64,000 nt of DNA. Origin: Anniella stebbinsi. Lineage: Eukaryota; Chordata; Lepidosauria; Squamata; Anniellidae. Shown here in pieces: positions 23,534 through 34,550 of this stretch; positions within the stretch are counted from its first letter, which is position 1, and the number at the start of each line of letters is the position of its first letter. A program made the position numbers and the translations under genes. Location: positions 44,271,001-44,335,000 of the forward strand of contig JARDYH010000005.1 of assembly GCA_029215795.1 (NCBI GenBank). The letters are read 5' to 3'. The notes under the pieces are model-generated. The model was not told the origin of the DNA, did no database searches, and worked only from the letters and a program-made list of their open reading frames with translations.

Positions 23534-23846
23534 TAGGCTGACCATATGAAAAGGAGGACAGGGCTCCTGTAACTTTAACTGTTGTAGAGAAAAGGGAATT
23601 TCAGCCAGTGTACGCAATTAGTTCCTGGTGATATTCCCTCTTCATCACAACAGTTAAAGTTGCAGGGACCCTGCCTTCTTTTGTATATGGTCACTCTAAT
23701 ATAGCGCTTGCAACTTTAACTGTTCTGATGAAGAGGGAATTTCACCAGATACTAATTGCATACAAATGACACTGGCTGAAATTCCCTTTTCTCTACAACT
23801 GTTAAAGTTACAGGAGCCCTGTCCTCCTTTTCAGATGGTCAGCCTA
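23534..23846. mobile_element. hAT-like palindromic MITE, copy 4; left partner of the duplication
   Basis: It begins TAGGCTGACCATATG and ends GATGGTCAGCCTA, flanked by CTTGTGG on both sides (23527-23533 and 23847-23853), a 7-bp remnant of the usual 8-bp duplication. The right quarter, 23751-23822, is identical to the matching part of the right-hand elements at 27781-27842 and 31970 onwards. It holds the inferred left crossover point of the 4.19-kb tandem duplication. Confidence 0.85.
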
Positions 23847-24057
23847 CTTGTGGGCCTTCATTAACTCAGCTGGGACTGGGGTGGGGGAGGGAAAGAGGGA
23901 GGATCAGGAAAGAAGCAATACATTGCTTTGACTACCAGTCCTGAACACCTTCTCCCTTAAACTTCTTAAGAGCTTATGGCTCCTCAGTTTCTGGGTTACT
24001 CTTAAGGTCTCTGTGACGCACTCTGTTGAGTGGCTCAATGTTAGTAATGCTTTAACA

Positions 24058-24081
24058 CCCCCCCCCCCCACACACACACAC
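24058..24081. repeat. C12-(AC)6 simple repeat
   Basis: A run of 12 C followed by six AC dinucleotides. It is the only site where I found the two tandem copies to differ in length (the partner at 28248-28270 has 11 C). Confidence 0.95.
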
Positions 24082-24138
24082 GGGGGTGGGGGGAATGCAG
24101 CCATGTTGCTATTTTTTCCCTCAGGAATAGCTTCAAAG

Positions 24139-24215
24139 GAGCAGTGCCTGATTGGCCACAGAATGCTGGACTGGATGGACCCTTGGTCTGATCCAGCGTG
24201 GCTCTTTTTATGAGG
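24139..24215 (+). mobile_element. CR1-like LINE 3' tail, short
   Basis: Contains 'TGATTGGCCACAGAATGCTG', 'GACTGGATGGACCC' and 'TTGGTCTGATCCAGCGTGGC', the last 75 bp or so of the CR1-like family. Duplicated at 28328-28404. Confidence 0.75.
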
Positions 24216-24599
24216 GGAAGGAACTGCACTCTAGGTTGTGGCATGGAACGTAAGAACAGAGGTCAAGATGCGATCTAGGTGCACACCAATTCATGAATTC
24301 TACAGAATGAACAAAAAGGCAACAGCTGCATTTCCAAGTTGTTTAGACAGTAGTTAGGTTTCTAAAAGAGAGGGACATCCTGAGGCTCCAGCCTTCTTTA
24401 CGAAATCATACAACTTTATCAGGGAAGCTTTGCCCCCTACTTGCAGATACATGGAGGTAGATCCAGTTACTCAGTAGTAAAGGAAGCACATTCTGTATAT
24501 TCTCAGCTGCACTGTTATCACCATGGTTTGCATTCCAGGGCTGAGCTACAACTCAAATAAACCCTTCTGCCTAGTCCTCCATGCCAGAAAGAGAGCTCT

Positions 24600-25250
24600 C
24601 TCCCCAATCAATAGGGACGTTTGTACTGTGATAAGTATTCCCTGTTTTCGATTACTGATATATTCTCCCGACAATCACAAGCGTCATGATATCTGATGGT
24701 TAACTTTAAAACCCTGGCTCTGAGGTCATGGGACAAAGAGAGACTTTGAGCCTCAGCACTATTCCTCTTTTTCTTCTTTGTTTAATGTCTTGCTTAGTTG
24801 CAAAGAAAAACAGAGATCAAACACGAACTGTTATAAAGCAAGCAAATAGGAATTAGGCTGGGAAGATGACACTAGGTTCCACTCATTTTTAAGTTATATG
24901 TAGGTGTGTATGTCTGCATGTGGGCGTGTATGTCTATATTTTGCCTTTCTCACAACCTCAAATCATCTGACAAACGCTTCTAGTAAATTAGCTCTTCCGT
25001 TGCAGATCCCCGAGGCTCACATTTCACAAGTGACTTACCTACTTTTTAACATGAAATGAGAGTTAACAGTGTTGTCATCTGAAATCAGCTTTTTTGGGGG
25101 CACTTGGGTTAATTAGCACTTTCCTGTGGATAAATTCATATAAATATAAAGAATTATAAATGTCAAGCTCTTTGGAGACATTTATTATGAATGTGTGGAG
25201 AGGGAAATGGGACCATGTATTTATGACCTCCACATGCTCATAATAAGGTG
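24600..25250. other. repeat-free stretch within the duplicated unit
   Basis: AT-rich sequence without repeat signatures. It includes 'GTGATAAGTATTCC' (GATA-like), 'GATGGTTAACTTTAAAACC' (HNF1-like half site) and 'GAGGTCATGGGACAAAG' (nuclear-receptor-like half site). These are suggestive of regulatory DNA only; short motifs occur often by chance. The same sequence is present at 28789-29439. Confidence 0.22.
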
Positions 25251-25376
25251 TGAAAAGAGCAATACAATGGTACACACGTAGGGCATCTGTGTGATCAGAA
25301 TTCCTCCTCTTTCCAGGGTCACAAATGCACAGAGAGAGCTGCATGTATATATTGAGCAGTACCACAGTGTCCAGCA

Positions 25377-25464
25377 TCCTAAAATGTACATTTCACTCTG
25401 TGTCCCTTTCCTTAAGCCCATCCTAAAATGTACATTTCACTCTGTGTCCCTTTCCTTAAGCCCC
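25377..25464. repeat. 2 x 44-bp tandem repeat
   Basis: A unit containing 'CCTAAAATGTACATTTCACT' and 'CTGTGTCCCTTTCCTTAAGC' occurs twice in a row with a 44-bp period and no visible differences. The pair is repeated in the second duplication copy. Confidence 0.95.
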
Positions 25465-25682
25465 ATGGATATATGAGAGCAGCCAGACAAGAACGTTAGT
25501 AGATATGATGGATAGAATGTAATGGACAAAATGAAGGGCCAGAAAAACCTGGACTGGACGAGCTGGTCACCTTAGATCGGTTACATTCAGGCTAACCTAC
25601 ATTTCAGAGTTGCTGTGATGATAAAATGGGATAACACCCATGAACATGCTTGAGAGTCTTAGACAGGACACACATGATAAAT

Positions 25683-25812
25683 CAGGGGTAGGCAATTTGG
25701 TGTCCTCCTTTAGACTGCAGCTCCCATAATTCCCAACCTTTGTCCACTCTGGCAGGGGCCTAAGGGGGTTACAGTCCAAAACATCCAGAGTGCACCAGGT
25801 TGCCTACTCCTG
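25683..25812. mobile_element. short palindromic MITE ('GGACTACAACTCCCAT' family)
   Basis: The left arm 'CAGGGGTAGGCAATTTGGTG' is the inverse of the right arm 'CACCAGGTTGCCTACTCCTG', with 'GACTGCAGCTCCCATAATTC' and 'TTACAGTCCAAAACATCCAG' inside. Its twin is at 29872-30001. Confidence 0.8.
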
Positions 25813-26814
25813 TGATAGATATATAGGTGCCATGATTGACTCATTTGTACAAACTTCCCCTCAGCCCACTTAGGGATTCCAGGTAAGACTAGCTCCATTT
25901 GCTGACAAATACCACTTTTCAAAAATGGCCCTCACTATGGCTGTGAACTAGGGAGGGGAAGAGAAGAGATTAATTGGATCAAGTTCCACTTTGCTTTTTA
26001 ACATTAAAGATGTATTTACCAGGCAGACACCCTTACGAGCAAGACTTGTTCAAGTCTGGAAGGTCGTCTTTTTGCTTCCATGTTGCTGTGCTTCCAATTT
26101 GTCCACCTGTTCTTCCTCTTATCCTTGCCTGCTACGTCTGGCATGGTTACAGGTCTAGTATACAATGCAGGATCACACATAAAAACCAGAGAGAGGTATG
26201 TGGGTCAGACCCTTCCCTCAGTCTCTTCTGCCACAGAGGAGTTAAAAGTATAAATATCCAAAGCCCCATTTGGGAAAGAACCAGGCAAACCAAGAGAATG
26301 CATTTTTTGGCCTCCGTCTTTTTGGCCATTTATTTCTCTGGCCTTGGTTCTCTGTTTAAATAAATGCCTACCCTGAGGGTAAGAAAAGGGTGACAGTCTG
26401 TGTGATGCTTGTTAAAGGTGATGGGGGATGTCAGGCGACTGAGCGCTAACAGCCATGGTGGAGGAAAGGTCACGTCGACAGCAATAAGCTTCCTCAGGAA
26501 TGACCACTGTGGCTGAGAATATGAGCAGCATTTGAAGACCTTCACCCAATGCCACAATGATGTATTGGCTGCTCCTGTCATTTCTAGGCTCCAAATCCTA
26601 AAAATAGTTTTTGTCCCACTGATATTCAAGGTTTGTCTAATGCCCCAAAAGTGAGTGTGTAGCTTCTGATACACTGACTACTTCTTATCAAGCAAAATTC
26701 CTGACCAGACTGAAGTCACCTTCTTTGTATCATGATTTATTTGGGTTTGAGCATCCTAGAATTATCTCGCTCAAGTTTGAAGTAGCTACTTATGCCAGGA
26801 ACTGTTGCTTATTC

Positions 26815-26900
26815 TGTGCCCTAGAGATTAAGCCAGAACTGTCATCCTTTAAATCCCTCCTCAAAACCCACCTCTTGCATGACGCTTTTGGTTTAATCCT
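26815..26900 (+). pseudogene. LINE ORF2 C-terminal remnant
   Basis: The frame contains 'LSSFKSLLKTHLLHDAF', similar to the L2-type ending 'SFKRLLKTHIFRQTF' at 827-1090. Only about 30 codons are informative, and no 3' tail is visible. Its twin is at 31004-31089. Confidence 0.45.
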
Positions 26901-27404
26901 TCAGCCCTTATCTTCATCTGAACTGAAACCTACACATGTGCACCAGCACTTGGGTTAAATCCAATGTTACATTAGCAGAGGTCTGTAAGCCCAACAGAAC
27001 TTTCCCCCACTCCCATCCCCTCCCGTAACCCCATGCCATCCAAACATCTGCTCCAGAGGTTTCCCAGCCCTCCAGAGCAGATTTTGAGGCAGCATGGTGG
27101 GCTGCTGGAGTGGGAGGGCAGGTGGAAACACCTCCTTCTTGGATCCACTGATGGAAGCAGTTACATCAATGGAATCACAACATTGTCTTCAACCCTTTGA
27201 TTGCATCCATCCTTTTTACTCTTGAATCCTTTACCCTTGATCTCTTCCCTGTTACCCCCCACACTTGCCCCCTGAACCTGGTGAACCTCATGCCCGACAG
27301 CCACTCATCCTCCATGCAAGCTGAAATATTTAAGAAAGATGGGGTCTCTGTATTTACGTAGATCTAATATTGTGTACAATGGTGGCCACAAAGATAAGTC
27401 TTGG

Positions 27405-27556
27405 CTTGCCATCATCTGGATCAATCCAAAGCATTTTGGATCTGGTCTGGACCGCTTCAGGCCGATGCAGTCCTAATCTGGATTCAGACTGATTCGGTCT
27501 GAATTGCCCTGCTTCGCTTCAGGATTCGGATTCAGAATTGAAGTGGTGCACAAGCC
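27405..27556. repeat. old repeat with GGATTCGGATT blocks
   Basis: 'GGATCTGGTCTGGACCGC', 'CTTCAGGCCGATGCAGTCC', 'TTCAGGATTCGGATTCAG' and the ending 'GGTGCACAAGCC' look like the edge of an interspersed element that I cannot name. It abuts the hAT-like cluster directly. Twin at 31594-31745. Confidence 0.4.
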
Positions 27557-28036
27557 TAATGTGACCAGATAAAATCCAGGTCAGGGCTCATGTAACTTTA
27601 ACAGTTGTAGAGAAAAGGGAATTTCAGCCAGTGTCATTTGTATGCAATTAGTTCCTAGTGATATTCCCTCTCCATCACAACTGTTAAAGTTGCAGGGGGC
27701 CTGCCTTCTTTTGTATATGGTCACTCTAGTATAGTGCCTGCACCTTTAACTGTTGTGATGAAGAGGGAATTTCACCAGGAACTAATTGCATACAAATGAC
27801 ACTGGCTGAAATTCCCTTTTCTCTACAACTGTTAAAGTTACATGAGCCCTGACCTGGATTTTATCTGGTCAGCCTACTGGTCACTCTAGTATAGTGCCTG
27901 CACCTTTAACTGTTGTGATGAAGAGGGAATTTCACCAGGAACTAATTGCATACAAATGACACTGGCTGAAATTCCCTTTTCTCTACAACTGTTAAAGTTA
28001 CAGGAGCCCTGTCCTCCTTTTCAGATGGTCAGCCTA
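27557..28036. mobile_element. hAT-like element plus an extra chimeric half-unit (duplication junction)
   Basis: A full element (27557-27875) is followed by a second 160-bp half-unit (27879-28036). The outer arm of the full element reads 'GTGACCAGATAAAATCCAGG' and its inverse 'CTGGATTTTATCTGGTC', a subfamily different from the 23.5-kb copy. The extra half starts like the right-hand array (CACCAGGAACTAATTG) but finishes like the 23.5-kb element (CAGGAGCCCTGTCCTCC then AGATGGTCAGCCTA). The switch lies between 27941 and 28012, so this unit is a recombinant of the two. Confidence 0.9.
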
Positions 28037-28247
28037 CTTGTGGGCCTTCATTAACTCAGCTGGGACTGGGGTGGGGGAGGGAAAGAGGGAGGATCAGGAA
28101 AGAAGCAATACATTGCTTTGACTACCAGTCCTGAACACCTTCTCCCTTAAACTTCTTAAGAGCTTATGGCTCCTCAGTTTCTGGGTTACTCTTAAGGTCT
28201 CTGTGACGCACTCTGTTGAGTGGCTCAATGTTAGTAATGCTTTAACA

Positions 28248-28270
28248 CCCCCCCCCCCACACACACACAC
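28248..28270. repeat. C11-(AC)6 simple repeat
   Basis: Partner of 24058-24081 with one C fewer. Confidence 0.95.
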
Positions 28271-28327
28271 GGGGGTGGGGGGAATGCAGCCATGTTGCTA
28301 TTTTTTCCCTCAGGAATAGCTTCAAAG

Positions 28328-28404
28328 GAGCAGTGCCTGATTGGCCACAGAATGCTGGACTGGATGGACCCTTGGTCTGATCCAGCGTGGCTCTTTTTAT
28401 GAGG
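28328..28404 (+). mobile_element. CR1-like LINE 3' tail, duplicate
   Basis: Identical to 24139-24215 by the tandem duplication. Confidence 0.75.
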
Positions 28405-29565
28405 GGAAGGAACTGCACTCTAGGTTGTGGCATGGAACGTAAGAACAGAGGTCAAGATGCGATCTAGGTGCACACCAATTCATGAATTCTACAGAATGAA
28501 CAAAAAGGCAACAGCTGCATTTCCAAGTTGTTTAGACAGTAGTTAGGTTTCTAAAAGAGAGGGACATCCTGAGGCTCCAGCCTTCTTTACGAAATCATAC
28601 AACTTTATCAGGGAAGCTTTGCCCCCTACTTGCAGATACATGGAGGTAGATCCAGTTACTCAGTAGTAAAGGAAGCACATTCTGTATATTCTCAGCTGCA
28701 CTGTTATCACCATGGTTTGCATTCCAGGGCTGAGCTACAACTCAAATAAACCCTTCTGCCTAGTCCTCCATGCCAGAAAGAGAGCTCTCTCCCCAATCAA
28801 TAGGGACGTTTGTACTGTGATAAGTATTCCCTGTTTTCGATTACTGATATATTCTCCCGACAATCACAAGCGTCATGATATCTGATGGTTAACTTTAAAA
28901 CCCTGGCTCTGAGGTCATGGGACAAAGAGAGACTTTGAGCCTCAGCACTATTCCTCTTTTTCTTCTTTGTTTAATGTCTTGCTTAGTTGCAAAGAAAAAC
29001 AGAGATCAAACACGAACTGTTATAAAGCAAGCAAATAGGAATTAGGCTGGGAAGATGACACTAGGTTCCACTCATTTTTAAGTTATATGTAGGTGTGTAT
29101 GTCTGCATGTGGGCGTGTATGTCTATATTTTGCCTTTCTCACAACCTCAAATCATCTGACAAACGCTTCTAGTAAATTAGCTCTTCCGTTGCAGATCCCC
29201 GAGGCTCACATTTCACAAGTGACTTACCTACTTTTTAACATGAAATGAGAGTTAACAGTGTTGTCATCTGAAATCAGCTTTTTTGGGGGCACTTGGGTTA
29301 ATTAGCACTTTCCTGTGGATAAATTCATATAAATATAAAGAATTATAAATGTCAAGCTCTTTGGAGACATTTATTATGAATGTGTGGAGAGGGAAATGGG
29401 ACCATGTATTTATGACCTCCACATGCTCATAATAAGGTGTGAAAAGAGCAATACAATGGTACACACGTAGGGCATCTGTGTGATCAGAATTCCTCCTCTT
29501 TCCAGGGTCACAAATGCACAGAGAGAGCTGCATGTATATATTGAGCAGTACCACAGTGTCCAGCA

Positions 29566-29653
29566 TCCTAAAATGTACATTTCACTCTGTGTCCCTTTCC
29601 TTAAGCCCATCCTAAAATGTACATTTCACTCTGTGTCCCTTTCCTTAAGCCCC
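29566..29653. repeat. 2 x 44-bp tandem repeat, duplicate
   Basis: Identical to 25377-25464 by the tandem duplication. Confidence 0.95.
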
Positions 29654-29871
29654 ATGGATATATGAGAGCAGCCAGACAAGAACGTTAGTAGATATGATGG
29701 ATAGAATGTAATGGACAAAATGAAGGGCCAGAAAAACCTGGACTGGACGAGCTGGTCACCTTAGATCGGTTACATTCAGGCTAACCTACATTTCAGAGTT
29801 GCTGTGATGATAAAATGGGATAACACCCATGAACATGCTTGAGAGTCTTAGACAGGACACACATGATAAAT

Positions 29872-30001
29872 CAGGGGTAGGCAATTTGGTGTCCTCCTTT
29901 AGACTGCAGCTCCCATAATTCCCAACCTTTGTCCACTCTGGCAGGGGCCTAAGGGGGTTACAGTCCAAAACATCCAGAGTGCACCAGGTTGCCTACTCCT
30001 G
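29872..30001. mobile_element. short palindromic MITE, duplicate
   Basis: Identical to 25683-25812 by the tandem duplication. Confidence 0.8.
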
Positions 30002-31003
30002 TGATAGATATATAGGTGCCATGATTGACTCATTTGTACAAACTTCCCCTCAGCCCACTTAGGGATTCCAGGTAAGACTAGCTCCATTTGCTGACAAATA
30101 CCACTTTTCAAAAATGGCCCTCACTATGGCTGTGAACTAGGGAGGGGAAGAGAAGAGATTAATTGGATCAAGTTCCACTTTGCTTTTTAACATTAAAGAT
30201 GTATTTACCAGGCAGACACCCTTACGAGCAAGACTTGTTCAAGTCTGGAAGGTCGTCTTTTTGCTTCCATGTTGCTGTGCTTCCAATTTGTCCACCTGTT
30301 CTTCCTCTTATCCTTGCCTGCTACGTCTGGCATGGTTACAGGTCTAGTATACAATGCAGGATCACACATAAAAACCAGAGAGAGGTATGTGGGTCAGACC
30401 CTTCCCTCAGTCTCTTCTGCCACAGAGGAGTTAAAAGTATAAATATCCAAAGCCCCATTTGGGAAAGAACCAGGCAAACCAAGAGAATGCATTTTTTGGC
30501 CTCCGTCTTTTTGGCCATTTATTTCTCTGGCCTTGGTTCTCTGTTTAAATAAATGCCTACCCTGAGGGTAAGAAAAGGGTGACAGTCTGTGTGATGCTTG
30601 TTAAAGGTGATGGGGGATGTCAGGCGACTGAGCGCTAACAGCCATGGTGGAGGAAAGGTCACGTCGACAGCAATAAGCTTCCTCAGGAATGACCACTGTG
30701 GCTGAGAATATGAGCAGCATTTGAAGACCTTCACCCAATGCCACAATGATGTATTGGCTGCTCCTGTCATTTCTAGGCTCCAAATCCTAAAAATAGTTTT
30801 TGTCCCACTGATATTCAAGGTTTGTCTAATGCCCCAAAAGTGAGTGTGTAGCTTCTGATACACTGACTACTTCTTATCAAGCAAAATTCCTGACCAGACT
30901 GAAGTCACCTTCTTTGTATCATGATTTATTTGGGTTTGAGCATCCTAGAATTATCTCGCTCAAGTTTGAAGTAGCTACTTATGCCAGGAACTGTTGCTTA
31001 TTC

Positions 31004-31089
31004 TGTGCCCTAGAGATTAAGCCAGAACTGTCATCCTTTAAATCCCTCCTCAAAACCCACCTCTTGCATGACGCTTTTGGTTTAATCCT
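31004..31089 (+). pseudogene. LINE ORF2 C-terminal remnant, duplicate
   Basis: Identical to 26815-26900 by the tandem duplication. Confidence 0.45.
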
Positions 31090-31745
31090 TCAGCCCTTAT
31101 CTTCATCTGAACTGAAACCTACACATGTGCACCAGCACTTGGGTTAAATCCAATGTTACATTAGCAGAGGTCTGTAAGCCCAACAGAACTTTCCCCCACT
31201 CCCATCCCCTCCCGTAACCCCATGCCATCCAAACATCTGCTCCAGAGGTTTCCCAGCCCTCCAGAGCAGATTTTGAGGCAGCATGGTGGGCTGCTGGAGT
31301 GGGAGGGCAGGTGGAAACACCTCCTTCTTGGATCCACTGATGGAAGCAGTTACATCAATGGAATCACAACATTGTCTTCAACCCTTTGATTGCATCCATC
31401 CTTTTTACTCTTGAATCCTTTACCCTTGATCTCTTCCCTGTTACCCCCCACACTTGCCCCCTGAACCTGGTGAACCTCATGCCCGACAGCCACTCATCCT
31501 CCATGCAAGCTGAAATATTTAAGAAAGATGGGGTCTCTGTATTTACGTAGATCTAATATTGTGTACAATGGTGGCCACAAAGATAAGTCTTGGCTTGCCA
31601 TCATCTGGATCAATCCAAAGCATTTTGGATCTGGTCTGGACCGCTTCAGGCCGATGCAGTCCTAATCTGGATTCAGACTGATTCGGTCTGAATTGCCCTG
31701 CTTCGCTTCAGGATTCGGATTCAGAATTGAAGTGGTGCACAAGCC

Positions 31746-32384
31746 TAATGTGACCAGATAAAATCCAGGTCAGGGCTCATGTAACTTTAACAGTTGTAGA
31801 GAAAAGGGAATTTCAGCCAGTGTCATTTGTATGCAATTAGTTCCTAGTGATATTCCCTCTCCATCACAACTGTTAAAGTTGCAGGGGGCCTGCCTTCTTT
31901 TGTATATGGTCACTCTAGTATAGTGCCTGCACCTTTAACTGTTGTGATGAAGAGGGAATTTCACCAGGAACTAATTGCATACAAATGACACTGGCTGAAA
32001 TTCCCTTTTCTCTACAACTGTTAAAGTTACATGAGCCCTGACCTGGATTTTATCTGGTCAGCCTACTGGTCACTCTAGTATAGTGCCTGCACCTTTAACT
32101 GTTGTGATGAAGAGGGAATTTCACCAGGAACTAATTGCATACAAATGACACTGGCTGAAATTCCCTTTTCTCTACAACTGTTAAAGTTACATGAGCCCTG
32201 ACCTGGATTTTATCTGGTCAGCCTACTGGTCACTCTAGTATAGTGCCTGCACCTTTAACTGTTGTGATGAAGAGGGAATTTCACCAGGAACTAATTGCAT
32301 ACAAATGACACTGGCTGAAATTCCCTTTTCTCTACAACTGTTAAAGTTACATGAGCCCTGACCTGGATTTTATCTGGTCACCCT
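31746..32384. mobile_element. hAT-like element with 160-bp half-unit tandem array
   Basis: A left half (31746-31909) is followed by three tandem copies of the right half, each starting GGTCACTCTAGTATAGTGCC at about 31909, 32069 and 32229 (period 160 bp). All three share the subfamily-specific 'CATGAGCCCTGACCTGG'. The last copy ends TATCTGGTCACCCT near 32384. An ordinary family member has only one right half, so the half-element has been amplified in tandem. Confidence 0.9.
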
Positions 32385-33965
32385 GACTATTAGCAACCTT
32401 GAGCACCATTTGGTGGAAAGGCAGGATCACACAACCACACAGATGGGCATAGGACATGGATGTTTGAAAAGGCACTTCAGTATACTGTTTGAGAAACAGA
32501 GGCATATTGCCTTGATACAGAGCCTCCAGAAGGCCTGGCTCTCAGAGGCTTTGTGATCTCTGACAGGCTATTCACAGTCTATAGATAAGAGGACAGGATG
32601 GTGCTGCTGTTTGCATCCTTGAATGGCTCCCTTATTTACTCAACTCTATAAAACGTTTTGAGATACATGGTCGGAAAGTCCGAGAGTCCATGTCCTTGCA
32701 TTCTTCAGGCTCTCAAATCATCCCCAAACCATCTCCAAAGCAGGGAATTCCCACCCCTCCCTTCCACACACTTGTTGAAAGTTTGCACTGAAAATAGCCC
32801 AGTTGTCATTTTCACATTAGCCTGTTTTATAGGGACCCCCCCAACAAAGTTTCTGCCTGTCTGCCAAATTACAGAAAAAATGTTTCTTCATGCTGAGAGA
32901 ACCAGTTCTGACATGTAAATCACAGGCATTTTTTCTCCCAGCCAACAGGCAGAAACAACTGATTCTGAGGGGCCTCCATCTCCTCTCCGCTTATTCTAAC
33001 AGACTCTGCAAACCCTTATGTTTAAAACATAATAGAGTCAAACCTCCAGATTGCCTGGGGTCTTGGCATCAAACTATTCCAATAAACAGAAGGTCACACA
33101 AAAATGCAAGTGAAATGTATAGAGGGCAGCCTTGACATTTGCCAGTTACCTGTTTGTCAATGGCGAGTAGCCTTTGCCCTCAGGTTACCAGGCCTGGTAG
33201 GCCTGGAAACACAGCACAGTTCCACGTGAGCAGCACTTACAGATCTTGGTTTCCTGTCTTAAAGGACTAGTGCTTCTTAAAGTAGAATGGAGTCTGGAAG
33301 AACTGCATGTGCAACCCACGTAGCAGAGCGACGTATTTCCACATCATCTGAATGTGCAGCTCCTGTCATCAGCCATAAGGAGTGATCGCTGGATATGCCC
33401 TGACTGATACAAGGCAAGCAATGCTGGCAGATTACCAGAGCAGGAAATGGGTAACCTTAATGCATATGTTTATGTCCTGCAGGTGCAGGATTAAATATCA
33501 TGGGTATTTCACATAAATGGAGTTTAGAGTGCACGGACCACAGTTATCTGTCACACACAAATCTATCTCTTGGCCTACACACACACACATAAAAGAGATG
33601 TTGCCCACACATCACAATGTAGCACTTTGTATGAAGGAACAACAGCCCACCTGGTTTTCAGTTTAAGATTAATTTGATTCCCTGCTTGCTACCCTACCAC
33701 TGGGATGTGAGATGTGTACAGGATTATAAATGATAGCAGCTATAGATGAGGGGCAAAGTGTAATTACACACAGATTGCAAGTTATAGAATATGATACCAA
33801 GGTGTTCAATTGCCTGATTTGTTAACTATGAGGTGTTGGTAAATGCACTGCTACCTGTAAATGAGAACAAAGCTGTCAGTCTGGGAATGAATAAGTGTAA
33901 AGTGTCAATTGTTCGCAATAATTTGCTTTCACCAAAGTGTTAGTCACCAATTGTCTGATTGCATC
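32385..33965. other. unassigned non-coding DNA
   Basis: No gene or known repeat recognised. A short CA run lies near 33580. Confidence 0.4.
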
Positions 33966-34385
33966 ATGTAGGTAGGGATGTGTGAATTGTGTGAAATCTG
34001 TTCCATGGATCGTCAGGTGCCTTTCATTCTGTCATCCAACCACTGTTGGAATCAGTTTGTTAAGTTTCTGAATTTGTGCAAATTCACATTTGTGCAAATT
34101 CACATTTGTGCAAATCTGCACATGCGAAAATGCACAAAGTCCCTCAAAATGTGCACTTCATGCTTTAGCCTATGGGAGAAATGCGTATTTTTGGCCAAAT
34201 TTATTTTTGCATATTTGTCTACAGCAAACTTTGCGCAAAATTCCCAGAGGTTAGAAAAATGGTCTGAATGTCCGTGGAATGTGACTGACAGGGGAAATCT
34301 GTTCTGCTGCAGTATCCGTAGGTCTGATTCATAAAAATCCGAGCTCATCTGGAGTTGTTGCAAATTTCTCAGACAACCCTACTTG
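33966..34385. repeat. old TTTGTGCAAATTC-rich repeat
   Basis: The edges 'GTAGGTAGGGATGTGTGAAT' and 'TCTCAGACAACCCTACTTG' suggest a mobile-element boundary (TAGGG...CCCTA). Inside are TTTGTGCAAATTC blocks like those at 14.8, 18.4 and 58.6 kb. A 118-codon frame here carries repeated 'FVQIHICANLH'-like text that comes from the tandem repeat, not from a gene. Confidence 0.45.
34073..34124. repeat. 3 x 17-bp tandem repeat
   Basis: The unit ATTTGTGCAAATTCACA occurs about three times head to tail, the last copy incomplete. Confidence 0.85.
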
Positions 34386-34454
34386 TAAGCTCAGGCCTCA
34401 ACCCTGAGGTGTCACCATTTTCCTGTGTTTTACAATAGATAGCTTCTGATACTG

Positions 34455-34550
34455 TAAAGGAGGTTTAAAACTGAAATCCTATGCAGACTTCTATGATATT
34501 AAGGTCTTACATCTCAATAAACATGTTTAGGATTGGACTGCACAGCAATT
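34455..34550. repeat. short palindromic sauropsid repeat, diverged
   Basis: 'GAAATCCTATGCAGACTT' and 'AACATGTTTAGGATTGGACT' form the two arms of a common 'AATCCTATGCA...TGCATAGGATT' repeat. Only the ends are preserved. Confidence 0.4.

Larger units (their letters stand above)
23751..27940. repeat. tandem duplication, copy A (4,190 bp)
   Basis: This segment recurs directly downstream at 27941-32130. The offset is 4,190 bp before the C-run at 24058 and 4,189 bp after it. I compared many blocks across the unit and every translated frame from 25075 to 26958; the only difference seen was the C-run (12 versus 11). The unit contains a CR1-like tail, a 2 x 44-bp repeat, a short palindromic MITE, a LINE remnant and most of a hAT-like element cluster. 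The boundaries are the inferred crossover point and may shift by up to 72 bp because of identity within the hAT-like elements. Confidence 0.95.
27941..32130. repeat. tandem duplication, copy B (4,190 bp)
   Basis: Direct repeat of 23751-27940. Identity continues past the nominal end to 32201, where 'GTTACATGAGCCC' replaces 'GTTACAGGAGCCC' of position 28007-28019. Contents in order: C-run (28248-28270), CR1-like tail (28328-28404), 2 x 44-bp repeat (29566-29653), palindromic MITE (29872-30001), LINE remnant (31004-31089), old repeat (31594-31745) and the hAT-like cluster. Confidence 0.95.

Noticed and set aside
31909..32384. CRISPR-like or satellite array of 160-bp repeats
   Set aside because: The units abut without unique spacers and are halves of a transposon; the genome is vertebrate.
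34073..34334. repetitive protein with 'QIHICANLH' text
   Set aside because: It is a translation of the 17-bp tandem repeat inside an old transposon.
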